From: Sphingomonas kaistensis
GTDB taxonomy: Bacteria > Pseudomonadota > Alphaproteobacteria > Sphingomonadales > Sphingomonadaceae
NCBI RefSeq assembly: GCF_036884275.1
Contig: NZ_CP145607.1
Location: 1,351,001 to 1,415,000 of the forward strand
Length of the DNA: 64,000 nt
Direction: 5' to 3'
The position numbers and the translations under genes were made by a program. The stretch's first letter is position 1. Each line of letters begins with the position of its first letter. Under the pieces are notes generated by a model, which made no database searches, had not been told where the DNA came from, and saw only the letters and a list, made by a program, of their open reading frames with translations. This document shows positions 1-9,008 of this stretch, in pieces.

Positions 1-1979
1 AGATCGTCGCCGACGCGCAGATCGCCGACGCGCGCTTCGGGTCGACCAACATCGCGGCGCTGCGCACGATCATCAATTATCGTGGTGGGCAGGGCTTTGC
101 CCGCGGTGTCGCCGAGGGAACGTCGGGCGTGCCCTTCCGCATGGCCTTCAACAGCGAACTGACCCCGCAACTGTGGCGCGCGTCGCTCAAGGGCCGGGTC
201 AACGGCATCGACGTCCGCACCGAGAGCCCGGCGCGGATTGTGCCGCGAAACGGCACCTACGAACTGCTGCCGACCCGGCTCGCCTTCGATCGGGGCAGCA
301 TGCGGCTGGCCGGCAGCTATGGCCGCGAGCTCAGTCTGCAAAGCCGGATCGATGCGGTCGACATGAGCCTGATCAACGTCTTCGCGCCCGGCCTCGGCAT
401 CGGGGGTGCCGCGACGGGAAGTATCGATTTCGTTCAGAGCGGCAACGCCTTCCCGCGCCTCGACGCGAGTCTTGCGATCCGCAATTTCACCCGCACCACC
501 GCGGCGTCGGTCAGCCGCCCTCTCGACGTCAATCTGGTCGCCAGGCTGGCGCCGGGCACCGGTACCCTCAACGCCGTGATGCGGACCCGCGGCACGGTGG
601 TCGGACGGGTTCAGGCCGCGATCCAGCCGCTGGGGTCGGGCAGCTGGACCAGCCGCATCGCCGGCGCGCCGCTGACCGGCGGGATCCGCTACATCGGCCC
701 GGCCGACGCCTTGTTCTCCTTCGCGGGACTTGCCGACCAGAGCCTGTCGGGCTCGCTCGGCGTCGCCGCCGATTTCGGCGGTCGGGTCGATCAGCCGAGC
801 CTCGCCGGCGTGGTACGCGGGCGCAATCTGACCTACGCCAACGCCACCTATGGCACCCGCATTACCGACATGGCCCTGCAAGGCCGCTTCACCGGCGAGC
901 GATTGCAGATCGACCAGCTTACCGGCCGAGCGGGTGGCGGCACGGTGGCCGGAAAGGGCTATGTCAGCCTTGCCGCCGCGAGCGGCTATCCGGCCAATTT
1001 CGACCTGTCGCTCGACAATGCGCGGCTGGCCGACAGCGATGCGCTGCGGGTGACGGCGACCGGCAATGTCCGGCTGATCAAGGCCGCCAACCAGTCGCCG
1101 GTGCTGAGCGGCACGGTACGACTGCCCGCGACGCGCTATCAGATCGTACGGCAGGGATCGGCCCAGGTGCCCGAGTTGACCGGCGTCCGGTTCAAGCCGC
1201 CGAGGGGCCGCCCGCGGGTCACCGGCGATGCCGCGCCGCAATCGGCCGCCGCCAGCTTCGGCGACGTCCGCCTCGACCTCAACATCGTCGCGCCGGGGCA
1301 GCTGTTCGTGTCGGGCATGGGTCTCGAAAGCGAATGGCGCGCCGACATGCGGGTGACAGGCACCAGCCAGGCACCGCGGATCACCGGTGACATCAATCTC
1401 GTGCGCGGCACCTTGGGCTTCGCCGGCCGCTCGTTCGAGCTTCAGGAAGGCACCGTGCGCTTCATTGGCGGCAGCGCGTCGGACGCGACGGTGACGATGA
1501 GCGCGACTGAGACGATCGAGGATGTCGACGTAACGGTGAATGTCGTGGGCTCGGCGCTCGACCCGCGAATTACGTTCAGCAGTTCGCCCGGCCTGCCGCA
1601 GGACGAGATCGTGTCGCGCATCCTGTTCGGCAATTCGGTCGGGCAGCTGTCGGCGATCCAGGCGGTGCAACTGGCGGCTTCGCTCAACACGCTGCGCGGG
1701 TCGGGCGGGGGCGGGCTCAATCCGCTCGGCAAGCTGCGCCAAGTGGCGGGCATCGACCGGCTGCGCATCCTCGGGCCCGACGATACGCAAGGGCGCGGCA
1801 CGGCGCTGGCGGCGGGCAAGTATATCGGCGACGACATCTATCTCGAGGTCGTGACCGACGCCCGCGGCTTCACCGCGACCCAGCTTGAAGTGACGCTCAG
1901 CCGGAGCCTGTCCATCCTCAGCCAGGCGGGAGGATCGAACAGCACCAACGTCAACGTGCGCTATCGGAAGACCTATTGA
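1..1979 (+). CDS. tamB: TamB-type translocation and assembly module protein, C-terminal part (5' end outside window)
   Basis: The frame is open from the first bases of the window, so this is the 3' part of a longer gene. The visible 650 or so residues are the repetitive beta-rich DUF490/TamB type, ending in the family's conserved C-terminus: a motif RILFGNSVGQLSAIQAVQLA near residue 500 of the visible part and a closing beta segment. TamB is an inner-membrane-anchored periplasmic protein that works with the Omp85 protein TamA in outer membrane assembly and lipid transport. It is followed without a gap by a small lipoprotein gene. The family assignment is firm; the partner TamA would lie upstream, outside the window. 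Confidence 0.9.
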   Translation, partial: IVADAQIADARFGSTNIAALRTIINYRGGQGFARGVAEGTSGVPFRMAFNSELTPQLWRASLKGRVNGIDVRTESPARIVPRNGTYELLPTRLAFDRGSMRLAGSYGRELSLQSRIDAVDMSLINVFAPGLGIGGAATGSIDFVQSGNAFPRLDASLAIRNFTRTTAASVSRPLDVNLVARLAPGTGTLNAVMRTRGTVVGRVQAAIQPLGSGSWTSRIAGAPLTGGIRYIGPADALFSFAGLADQSLSGSLGVAADFGGRVDQPSLAGVVRGRNLTYANATYGTRITDMALQGRFTGERLQIDQLTGRAGGGTVAGKGYVSLAAASGYPANFDLSLDNARLADSDALRVTATGNVRLIKAANQSPVLSGTVRLPATRYQIVRQGSAQVPELTGVRFKPPRGRPRVTGDAAPQSAAASFGDVRLDLNIVAPGQLFVSGMGLESEWRADMRVTGTSQAPRITGDINLVRGTLGFAGRSFELQEGTVRFIGGSASDATVTMSATETIEDVDVTVNVVGSALDPRITFSSSPGLPQDEIVSRILFGNSVGQLSAIQAVQLAASLNTLRGSGGGGLNPLGKLRQVAGIDRLRILGPDDTQGRGTALAAGKYIGDDIYLEVVTDARGFTATQLEVTLSRSLSILSQAGGSNSTNVNVRYRKTY

Positions 1980-2161
1980 TGCGCGTCGCGGCGGTGGCGG
2001 CGTGCGCGCTGGCGGTCGCGGCGTGCGGGGACCGGCGGAGCTTCGACGAGCGATATAACGACGCAGGAAGCGAGCTCGAGCAGCGCGCGCGCGCGATCGA
2101 TCAGAATATCGTCAATGAGCTTCCGGCCGAAGAGCCGGCTGAAGGCAACAGGGCTAGTTGA
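1979..2161 (+). CDS. Small putative lipoprotein
   Basis: A 60-residue protein with a short hydrophobic N-terminus ending in a plausible lipobox (AVAAC), followed by a charged, acidic, helical tail. The ATG overlaps the tamB stop codon (TGATG), so it is probably co-translated with tamB. A TTG three bases earlier is the alternative start. Similar short lipoproteins commonly follow tamB in sphingomonads, but no function can be read from the sequence. It ends one base before the convergent rlmJ stop. Confidence 0.6.
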   Translation: MRVAAVAACALAVAACGDRRSFDERYNDAGSELEQRARAIDQNIVNELPAEEPAEGNRAS

Positions 2162-2989
2162 TCAGCTCAGCCATTCTGCCGTCAGCGTGCCGCGATGGCC
2201 GTCGGGTGCCAGGGCCGTGCGCAGGGCTTCCAGCAGCGGCGGCAGTTCCTGCATGAACGCATAGGGCGGGTTGACGATGAACAGCCCAGCTCCGTTGTAG
2301 ATGCCGGGCTGGTCGGCATCGTAGAGCCAATGTTCGATGGTCAGCAGCTTCGGCAGGCCGATGCGGCGCAGCTGCTGCTTCCATCGCTGGTGCGTCTCGC
2401 GATCCTTCAGCGGATACCAGACGACGGTGACGCCGTGCGACCATTTGCGATGGGCGGCGGCGAGGGTGGCAGTGATCCGCTCGCGCTCATCGGTCTTCTC
2501 GTAAGGCGGGTCGACCACCACTACCCCGCGCGGCGTCTTGGTCGGCAGCATCGCCAGCCATAGCTCGTAGGCGTCGCGCCCGTGCACGGCGGCGGGCGTC
2601 CCGCGCATCGCCCGGCGAAGGGCGGCGATGTCTTCGGGATGTTTCTCGTTGACGATCAGCACGTCCTGCGGCCGCAACAGCTGCGCCAGCACGTGCGGCG
2701 AGCCCGGATAGAGATGCCCGTCGGTCCCGCCGTTCGCCGCTCTCACTGCTGTACGATAATCGTCGAGGAGAGGGTTCTTATCGGTCAACGCGCGCACCAC
2801 GCCGTGCTCCGCCTCGCCGGTCCGCTGCGCCGTGTCGTCCTGGAGATCGTAGAGCCCGCAGCCGGCGTGCGTGTCGATCAGGGTCAGCGCGCCGGGCTTT
2901 TGCTGCAAGGCGCGGATCAGCGCGATCAGCAAGCTGTGCTTGACCACGTCGGCGCTGTTTCCAGCATGAAAGGAATGGCGATAGTTCAT
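2162..2989 (-). CDS. rlmJ: 23S rRNA (adenine(2030)-N6)-methyltransferase RlmJ
   Basis: A 275-residue protein that opens with the RlmJ hallmark MNYRHSFHAGNSADVVKH. It has a SAM-binding segment (LIDTHAGCGLYDL) near residue 40 and the N6-adenine methyltransferase catalytic motif DPPY (VVVDPPYEK) near residue 165. Length and both motifs fit RlmJ, which methylates A2030 of 23S rRNA. It stands alone on the minus strand between the tamB lipoprotein gene (convergent) and the pseudouridine synthase gene. ATG start. Confidence 0.93.
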   Translation of the reverse strand: MNYRHSFHAGNSADVVKHSLLIALIRALQQKPGALTLIDTHAGCGLYDLQDDTAQRTGEAEHGVVRALTDKNPLLDDYRTAVRAANGGTDGHLYPGSPHVLAQLLRPQDVLIVNEKHPEDIAALRRAMRGTPAAVHGRDAYELWLAMLPTKTPRGVVVVDPPYEKTDERERITATLAAAHRKWSHGVTVVWYPLKDRETHQRWKQQLRRIGLPKLLTIEHWLYDADQPGIYNGAGLFIVNPPYAFMQELPPLLEALRTALAPDGHRGTLTAEWLS

Positions 2990-3024
2990 CGGCGGTTCGC
3001 CTATAGCCGGGCGCTCGCCGGCAG

Positions 3025-3573
3025 CTAGACCGAGATTTCAGTGACGTCGCCGGGCGCGATGCCCTCGAGCGTCCAGTCGCCGACCGACCAGCGCACCAGC
3101 CGTAGCGTCGGCAAGCCCACCGCCGCGGTCATTCGCCGCACCTGCCGGTTGCGTCCTTCGCGAATGGTGATGCGCAGCCAGTCGTCGGGAATCGCCTTGC
3201 GCACCCGGATCGGCGGGTCACGTGGCCACAGTCGAGGATCGTCGATGCGTTCGACCTCGGCGGGGCGGGTCGGACCATCGTTGAGCTCGACCCCTTGGCG
3301 CAGGCGCTCGAGCTGATCGTCCTTGGGGTCGCCTTCGACCTGCACGAGGTAGGTCTTGGGCAGCTTGAACCGCGGGTCGGCGATGCGCGCTTGAAGCCGC
3401 CCGTCGTCGCACAGCAAGAGCAAGCCCTCACTATCGCGGTCGAGCCGTCCGGCGGGATAGAAGCCTTTCACCGCGATATAGTCGGACAAGGTCGGCCGGC
3501 TGGTCGGCGATCCGCGATCGGTGAATTGCGACAGGACCCCGAAGGGCTTGTTGAACAGGATCAGCCGAGCCAC
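3025..3573 (-). CDS. rRNA pseudouridine synthase, RsuA/RluE type
   Basis: A 182-residue enzyme beginning [17 protein letters not shown] from a GTG at 3573. Upstream the frame stays open, but that stretch is antisense to the TauE/SafE gene and does not look like protein. The catalytic motif [13 protein letters not shown] carries the nucleophilic Asp. A second conserved motif ([11 protein letters not shown]) near residue 145 is typical of the RsuA/RluB/E/F family. The absence of an N-terminal S4 domain and the short length suit RluE (23S rRNA U2457) best, but the exact target cannot be proven from sequence. The 5' end faces the divergent TauE/SafE gene about 120 bases away. Confidence 0.85.
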   Translation of the reverse strand: MARLILFNKPFGVLSQFTDRGSPTSRPTLSDYIAVKGFYPAGRLDRDSEGLLLLCDDGRLQARIADPRFKLPKTYLVQVEGDPKDDQLERLRQGVELNDGPTRPAEVERIDDPRLWPRDPPIRVRKAIPDDWLRITIREGRNRQVRRMTAAVGLPTLRLVRWSVGDWTLEGIAPGDVTEISV

Positions 3574-3691
3574 CCGCCGGCCTTTATCGAGGGCGCGCGG
3601 GAATGTCTCCTGCACCCAGGCGATGGCCGGGGGGCTTGTGGTGAACGCCCGTTGTGCTCGATACACGACCCCTCTGCTCGCCCTTGCCCGG

Positions 3692-4435
3692 ATGCCCATG
3701 AGTGAGATTTGGCTTTGCCTGGCAGGCCTTCTTGCCGGACTGATCAATGCCATCGCGGGTGGTGGCCCGCTGTTGACGCTTGCGGCGCTCACGGCGGTCG
3801 GGATCGATCCGCGCACGGCGAATCTCACGTCCACTGTGGCGCTGTGTCCCGGGCAGCTTATCGCAGGTTTCCGCGCCCGCCGCGCACTTGATGCCCTGAA
3901 CGGCGATGGGACGTCTCGGCAGGTCGTGCCGTTGCTGGCCCTGGTCGGCGGGGCAATTGGCGGACTGCTGCTGCTGTGGACCCCGCCCGCCGGCTTCGCT
4001 GCCATCGTGCCCTGGCTGGTGCTGCTCGCCACCGCGCTCTACGCCTGGGGTGGGCATCGCATGGAGGCCAACTCGCGGCCGCGCCTGTCCCGGCCGGTAC
4101 TGCTCGCCGCGCTGTCGCTGTCGTCAATCTACGGCGGCTATTTCGGCGGTGGGAACAGCTTCGTCGTGCTGGCGCTGCTCGGACTTGCGGGGCTTGGCGA
4201 CCAGGACGGCGCCAATGCCAAAAACGCCGTGATCGCGTGCATCAATCTTGGCGCGGTGCTGGTGTTCGTGCCGTCGGGCGAGATCGCCTGGCATGCGGCC
4301 ATCGCGGTGGGGCTTGGCGGAGTGGCGGGGTCATGGGCGGGGTCGCGCCTGTTACCGGCGATCCGCCCGGCCGTGTTGCGGCCCTTCATTATCCTCTGCG
4401 GTCTGTTCCTCGCTACCTGGTACTTCGCGACCTAG
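3692..4435 (+). CDS. TauE/SafE family sulfite/organosulfonate exporter-like permease
   Basis: About 247 residues with some eight hydrophobic helices and the family's glycine-rich pseudo-repeats: [18 protein letters not shown] in the first half and [18 protein letters not shown] in the second. These proteins (DUF81) export small sulfur or carbon anions, and substrates are rarely known. The start is taken at ATG 3692, with an in-frame ATG at 3698 as alternative. Its stop overlaps the stop of the convergent dctD-like gene. It is unrelated in close sequence to the two TauE/SafE proteins of the sulfide clusters, so it is a separate transporter. Confidence 0.85.
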   Translation: MPMSEIWLCLAGLLAGLINAIAGGGPLLTLAALTAVGIDPRTANLTSTVALCPGQLIAGFRARRALDALNGDGTSRQVVPLLALVGGAIGGLLLLWTPPAGFAAIVPWLVLLATALYAWGGHRMEANSRPRLSRPVLLAALSLSSIYGGYFGGGNSFVVLALLGLAGLGDQDGANAKNAVIACINLGAVLVFVPSGEIAWHAAIAVGLGGVAGSWAGSRLLPAIRPAVLRPFIILCGLFLATWYFAT

Positions 4436-5766
4436 CGGCGGCGGAAATCGGCGGGCACCAGCCCGTGCCGCGTCATCTTGTCGTACAACGTCTTGCGCGG
4501 CAGATCGAGCTTCGCGCGGGCGGCTTCGACATCGCCCCTGGCCTCGCTCAGCACCGACCGGATGTAATCGGCTTCGAACCGTGCCACCGCTTCGCGCAGA
4601 CCCTCGTCCTGCGCCAGCGCGCCGTCCGACAGGCCGCCGAGACCGAGGACCACCTCGTCCGCAATCGACTGCAATTCGCGAACGTTGCCCGTCCAGCGAT
4701 GCGCGCGCAGTCGGGCGAGGAAATGCAAGGGGATCTCCGGCACGGCGACCTTGGCGCCCCGCGCCGCTTCGTGGAGGAAGGTCCCGAACAGCATCGTCAC
4801 GTCCTCGAGCCGTTCGCGCAGTGGGGCGATCTCGACCGTCAGTCCTTTCAGGCGGTGGAACAGGGCCTTGCTGAAGTCGCCTTGCTCGACCGCCGCGGCC
4901 AGCGCGGGGTCGGCGGTGGCGATGATCCTCGCTTCGATCTGCTGCGGAAAGGGACTGCCCACCGGTGTCGCCTGGCCGCTGTCGAGGAGGTGCAGGATGG
5001 CGGGCTGCAAATCGGGCGGTAGACGCTCGATGCGGTCAAGCACCACCGTCCCGCCGCCGGCGCGGCGCAGCACGCCGGTTCGCGGCAAGGCAGCACCGGG
5101 CAGCGCGTCGCTGGCACAGCCGAACAGCTGGACGCCAAGCTCCCGCGTCGAAAGCCCGCCGCAGTCCACCGTGATAAGCGGCTGCTGCGCGCGATTCGAC
5201 AAGCGGTGAAGAAGCGCGGCGCAGCGGCTTTTTCCGGTGCCGGTTTCCCCGACAAACAGGACAGGGCGGTCGGTGGCGGCAAGCTGGTCGAGCGCGGCCC
5301 GGACCCGGGTGATGGATTTGGAGGTGCCGATGAGTTCGGTGCCGTGCCCGTCGCCCGCGCCCTCCTTCAGCGAGCGGTTCTCCAGCACGAGGGCGCGTTT
5401 TTCGAGTGCGCGGCGAACGGTTGGCAGAAGCTGGTCGGTGCTGAAGGGTTTGGGCAGGAAATCGTAGGCGCCGCGGCGCATGAGGTCGATCGCGGTCAGC
5501 ATGTCGCCGTGCCCGGTGATCACCACCACCGGCAGGTCGGGATCGAGATCGTTCAGCCGCGCGAAGAGCGCCGTTCCGTCTAGCCCCGGCATCCTCAAAT
5601 CGGTGATCACCATGCCCGGGAAATCGCGAGTGATCCGCTTGGCCGCGGCATTGCCGTCGGCAAAGTCGATCACGCGAAACCCGTCGAGCTGGAGCACCTG
5701 CACCAGTGAGGCGCGGAGATCATGGTCGTCGTCGACCACGGCCACGAGGTTGCAGTCGATGCTCAT
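4432..5766 (-). CDS. dctD: DctD-like response regulator (receiver, AAA+, Fis HTH) with a degenerate GAFTGA loop
   Basis: 444 residues in three domains: receiver (1-120, phospho-acceptor Asp56 in VITDLRMPG), AAA+ ATPase (about 145-380, Walker A GETGTGKS) and a Fis-type HTH at the C-terminus (about 395-440). It is translated with the upstream kinase gene (ATGA overlap at 5763-5766) and lies beside a DctA-type symporter, so the role is C4-dicarboxylate sensing. The sigma-54 contact loop GAFTGA is replaced by DALPGA (near residue 222) and the flanking region is divergent. This predicts weak or absent sigma-54 activation; the protein may act on sigma-70 promoters instead. Confidence 0.85.
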   Translation of the reverse strand: MSIDCNLVAVVDDDHDLRASLVQVLQLDGFRVIDFADGNAAAKRITRDFPGMVITDLRMPGLDGTALFARLNDLDPDLPVVVITGHGDMLTAIDLMRRGAYDFLPKPFSTDQLLPTVRRALEKRALVLENRSLKEGAGDGHGTELIGTSKSITRVRAALDQLAATDRPVLFVGETGTGKSRCAALLHRLSNRAQQPLITVDCGGLSTRELGVQLFGCASDALPGAALPRTGVLRRAGGGTVVLDRIERLPPDLQPAILHLLDSGQATPVGSPFPQQIEARIIATADPALAAAVEQGDFSKALFHRLKGLTVEIAPLRERLEDVTMLFGTFLHEAARGAKVAVPEIPLHFLARLRAHRWTGNVRELQSIADEVVLGLGGLSDGALAQDEGLREAVARFEADYIRSVLSEARGDVEAARAKLDLPRKTLYDKMTRHGLVPADFRRR

Positions 5767-7448
5767 CCGGTGCGCTTCAGATCGATGCGAAAGGTCGTTC
5801 GATCGATCTCATCGTCCGCCAGCGAGAGGCGCCCGCCGAATTCGGACACGATGTCGCGGCTGATGAGGAGGCCGAGGCCGAGGCCTTCGCTCTTGGTCGA
5901 GGTAAAGGGCTGGAACAACTGCGCGCGTACCTCGGGCGAAATGGGCGGCCCGTCGTTGCTGACTTCGAGGCGGATGCAATCGGCATCGGCGAATGTCTCG
6001 ACCCAGATTCGCGTGCCTTCGCCGCCAGCCTCCAGCGCGTTGCGAACGAGGTTCACCAGCACCTGCTCAAGCCGGACCTGCTCGGCCAGCACAGCAAGAT
6101 CGGGATCGGGCAACGCGACGTCAAAGGTCGAGTTCGCGCGGCGTAGCGTGTCGCCCAGCAGCAGCGCCACGCCGTCTATCGCGTCGCCCAGTCGGACCGG
6201 CTCCAGCTTCCGCTCCGACCGCCGCGAGAAATTGCGCAATTCGCCAGTGATTCGGCCCAGCCGGTGGATGAGGCGCTCGATGTCGCTCATCGCCGTCTTG
6301 GCTTCATCGGGATTGCCGGCGTCGATCAGCATCTTGGCGCTGCCCGCCCGCATGCTGATGGCGGCGATCGGCTGGTTGATCTCATGCCCCACCCCGGCAA
6401 CGACCTGGCCGAGCATGGACAAGCGATTGGCCTGTTCCAGCCGATTTTTGAGATCGTCGACCCGCCGCTGCTCTGCCTCGCGAGCTCGCGCTGCGGCAAG
6501 CCGGCGGCGGGCCGAGATGCCGAGGGTCGCAATTGCCAGAACCGCGCCCAAGAGGAGTAGGATCAGAAGCGCGCTGTTGCGGGCCGCGGCGGCCGCCCCC
6601 GCGATGGGGGACAATACCGAAAGGCGAAATGGCGGCGCGGCAGGGACGGTTACAGCTAACAATTTTTCCCCGTGCCACCTTCCTGTGGAAGTGACCCTCC
6701 CGGCCGCAAAGTCGGGATGCATGGCGAGCGGCAGATCGGTAGTCGTGAACCTCGCCCGCATTGCCTCGCGCCGCCGGGGATCGAGCGAACGCACTGTGCT
6801 GAAACGAAGCGCGGGCCTGCTGGTAACGAGAATGAGGCCGTCGGGATCGGTGACGAATGCTTCGCCGATGGTCCGCGCCCATTCCTGCTCCATCCGGTCG
6901 AAGCGGATCTTCACCACCAGCACGCCGCTGGCGCCGCCGGGCCCGTCGATCCGCCGCCCGAGGAACAGCCCGGGGATGCGGCTTCGAGTGCCGAGCCCGA
7001 ACTGGCTCGACGCGCCTTCCGTCATCGCCTGCGAAAAATAGCGGCGGAAGGCATAATTATCGCCGACGAAGCTGTCGGGCTGGCGCCAGTTACTGCTGAC
7101 CACCGTCGTGCCGCGGCGGTCCATCAGGTAAATGACCGACGTCTCGAGCCTTGCACTGAGTGTCGCCAGCCGCTCGTTCAGCCGCTCAACTGCCCGGGGA
7201 TCGTTGGTTTCCAGCACCCGGCTGACTTCGGGATCGGCCGAGAGCGTGGTCGCGACCAGTTCGAACATGTCGATCTGGCGGGAGAAATTGGCGGCGGCGA
7301 GTGTCGCCACGGTGGTCAGTCGCTGGCGCTCTTCAGCTACCGCGCGATCGACCGCGATGCGCTGGCTGATCCACAGCAATGCGCCGACCGCCGCCAGCAA
7401 GGCGATTATCGCCGCGATACGCCTGGTCGTGAACCCCCGGGCCTCCAC
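5763..7448 (-). CDS. dctB: DctB-like sensor histidine kinase
   Basis: 561 residues. There are two transmembrane helices (about 12-30 and 292-310) enclosing a large periplasmic sensor domain of the Cache/DctB type. A coiled linker follows, then a histidine-kinase dimerisation motif GVGHEINQPIAA and an ATPase domain with N, G1 and G2 boxes (LVRNALEAG, NDGPPI, GLGLGLLIS). In this family the periplasmic domain binds C4-dicarboxylates and the kinase phosphorylates DctD. It starts at GTG 7448, overlaps dctD by four bases, and diverges from the symporter gene. Confidence 0.9.
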   Translation of the reverse strand: MEARGFTTRRIAAIIALLAAVGALLWISQRIAVDRAVAEERQRLTTVATLAAANFSRQIDMFELVATTLSADPEVSRVLETNDPRAVERLNERLATLSARLETSVIYLMDRRGTTVVSSNWRQPDSFVGDNYAFRRYFSQAMTEGASSQFGLGTRSRIPGLFLGRRIDGPGGASGVLVVKIRFDRMEQEWARTIGEAFVTDPDGLILVTSRPALRFSTVRSLDPRRREAMRARFTTTDLPLAMHPDFAAGRVTSTGRWHGEKLLAVTVPAAPPFRLSVLSPIAGAAAAARNSALLILLLLGAVLAIATLGISARRRLAAARAREAEQRRVDDLKNRLEQANRLSMLGQVVAGVGHEINQPIAAISMRAGSAKMLIDAGNPDEAKTAMSDIERLIHRLGRITGELRNFSRRSERKLEPVRLGDAIDGVALLLGDTLRRANSTFDVALPDPDLAVLAEQVRLEQVLVNLVRNALEAGGEGTRIWVETFADADCIRLEVSNDGPPISPEVRAQLFQPFTSTKSEGLGLGLLISRDIVSEFGGRLSLADDEIDRTTFRIDLKRTG

Positions 7449-7488
7449 ACCACCATCCTACCGACCGCCATGCGAAGAGCCAGCGTTT

Positions 7489-7504
7489 GTGCGAAATTTC
7501 GCAC
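7489..7504. promoter_or_regulatory. Perfect 16-bp palindrome between dctB and dctA, likely regulator site
   Basis: GTGCGAAATTTCGCAC is a perfect palindrome in the divergent dctB/dctA intergenic region, about 40 bases upstream of dctB and 120 upstream of the symporter start. DctD-type regulators are known to bind inverted repeats with GTGCG-type half sites upstream of dctA, so this is a reasonable DctD operator. I found no clear sigma-54 -24/-12 element nearby. Confidence 0.6.
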
Positions 7505-7623
7505 GCGCCATTTGTGGTTCTAAAAAATAGCAAGCAGGAACAGTGCTTTAGCAAGCCCTTTGTTGCTGTTGCACAGACCTCAGTCAACAATATCCTCGGC
7601 ATAGACTCGAGGAGGAGTCCGGT

Positions 7624-8979
7624 ATCGCTATTCCACTGCACACGGCCTCGGCACCCGCCGGGCCGAAAGGCCGCCTGATCGGCCAGCTCTACGTCCAGGT
7701 GCTGATCGGCATCGCGCTGGGCGTCACCGTTGGTATCGTCTGGCCAAGCTTCGGCGCCCAGCTTGAATGGATCGCCAAGCTCTTCGTCGCGCTGGTCAAG
7801 ATGATTATCGCGCCGGTCATTTTCCTGACCATCGTTACCGGCATCGGCGCGCTGACTCAGGTTTCCGAGGTCGGCCGCGTCGCGGGCCGCGCGATGACCT
7901 ATTTCCTCGCGGTGTCCAGCCTTGCGCTGGTTGTCGGCTTGATCGTCGCCAACGTCGTCCAGCCGGGCGCGGGCATGAACGTCGATCCCTCGACGCTCGA
8001 TGCAAGCGCGGTCGCCGGCTATGCCACGCAAGCCGAGAAATCGACCGTTACGGGCTTCATTCTCGACATCGTGCCGACCACCGTCCTGTCCGCCCTGACC
8101 GACGGGTCAGTGCTTCAGGTGCTGCTGGTCGCCATCCTGTTCGGTGTCTCGCTGGCGATGGTGGGCGAGATCGGCAAGCCGATCCTGGCGCTGGCCGAAT
8201 CGCTGTCGGTCGTGGTGTTCAAGCTGGTCGCTATCGTGATGCGCTCGGCTCCGATCGGGGCTTTTGCGGCGATGGCCTTTACCATCGGCAAATATGGCGT
8301 TGGGACCTTGCTTAATCTTGGGCAGTTGGTGGCGACCTTTTACCTGACCTCGGCTTTTTTCGTCGTTGTCATCCTCGGATTGATCGCACGGGCGGCCGGT
8401 TTCTCGCTGTTCGGGCTGCTGCGTTATCTGCGCGAAGAGCTGCTCCTGGTGCTGGGCACGTCGTCGTCGGAACCGGCGCTGCCCGGGCTGATGAACAAGA
8501 TGGAGCGCGCCGGAGTTGCGAAGCCGGTCGTCGGGATCGTGGTCCCGACCGGCTATTCCTTCAACCTTGACGGAACCAATATCTACATGACGCTGGCGGC
8601 GCTGTTCATCGCGCAGGCGACCGGCGTCGACCTATCGTGGGGGCAGCAGTTCGCGCTCTTGGGTGTCGCGATGATCAGCTCCAAAGGTGCGGCCGGAGTG
8701 ACGGGCGCGGGCTTCATCACGCTGGCCGCGACGCTGTCGATCATGCCCAGCGTCCCGGTCGCCGGCATCGCCCTCATCCTCGGCGTCGATCGCTTCATGA
8801 GCGAGTGCCGGGCCATCACCAATTTCATCGGCAATGCGGTGGCGACCATCGTCATCGCCCGGTGGGAAGGCGATCTCGACAACGAGCGCCTGCAAGCGGT
8901 GCTCAAGCACCCCAGGAAAGCGACCGCAGACGATTGGCCCAGCGAGAAGGAACTCGCTCAGTCCGCGCCGATCGATTGA
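7624..8979 (+). CDS. dctA: DctA-type dicarboxylate/amino acid:cation symporter (non-canonical start)
   Basis: A DAACS-family Na+ or H+ symporter of about 450 residues. It shows the family's re-entrant and binding motifs: [17 protein letters not shown] near the N-terminus, [14 protein letters not shown], and [20 protein letters not shown] in the second half. It probably imports C4-dicarboxylates, given the adjacent dctBD pair. The first canonical start (GTG 7699) falls inside the conserved first helix. A GAGGAG ribosome-binding stretch at 7612-7617 precedes an ATC at 7624 whose frame gives [20 protein letters not shown], a normal leader. Either ATC is used as start or an ATG has been altered. 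Confidence 0.85.
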   Translation: MAIPLHTASAPAGPKGRLIGQLYVQVLIGIALGVTVGIVWPSFGAQLEWIAKLFVALVKMIIAPVIFLTIVTGIGALTQVSEVGRVAGRAMTYFLAVSSLALVVGLIVANVVQPGAGMNVDPSTLDASAVAGYATQAEKSTVTGFILDIVPTTVLSALTDGSVLQVLLVAILFGVSLAMVGEIGKPILALAESLSVVVFKLVAIVMRSAPIGAFAAMAFTIGKYGVGTLLNLGQLVATFYLTSAFFVVVILGLIARAAGFSLFGLLRYLREELLLVLGTSSSEPALPGLMNKMERAGVAKPVVGIVVPTGYSFNLDGTNIYMTLAALFIAQATGVDLSWGQQFALLGVAMISSKGAAGVTGAGFITLAATLSIMPSVPVAGIALILGVDRFMSECRAITNFIGNAVATIVIARWEGDLDNERLQAVLKHPRKATADDWPSEKELAQSAPID

Positions 8980-9008
8980 CGTCGGTAACAGTAACAGGGA
9001 GGAACACG

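Noticed and set aside
7505..7623. Possible sigma-54 promoter before dctA
   Set aside because: No TGGCAC-N5-TTGC element could be found; this agrees with the degenerate GAFTGA loop of the regulator.
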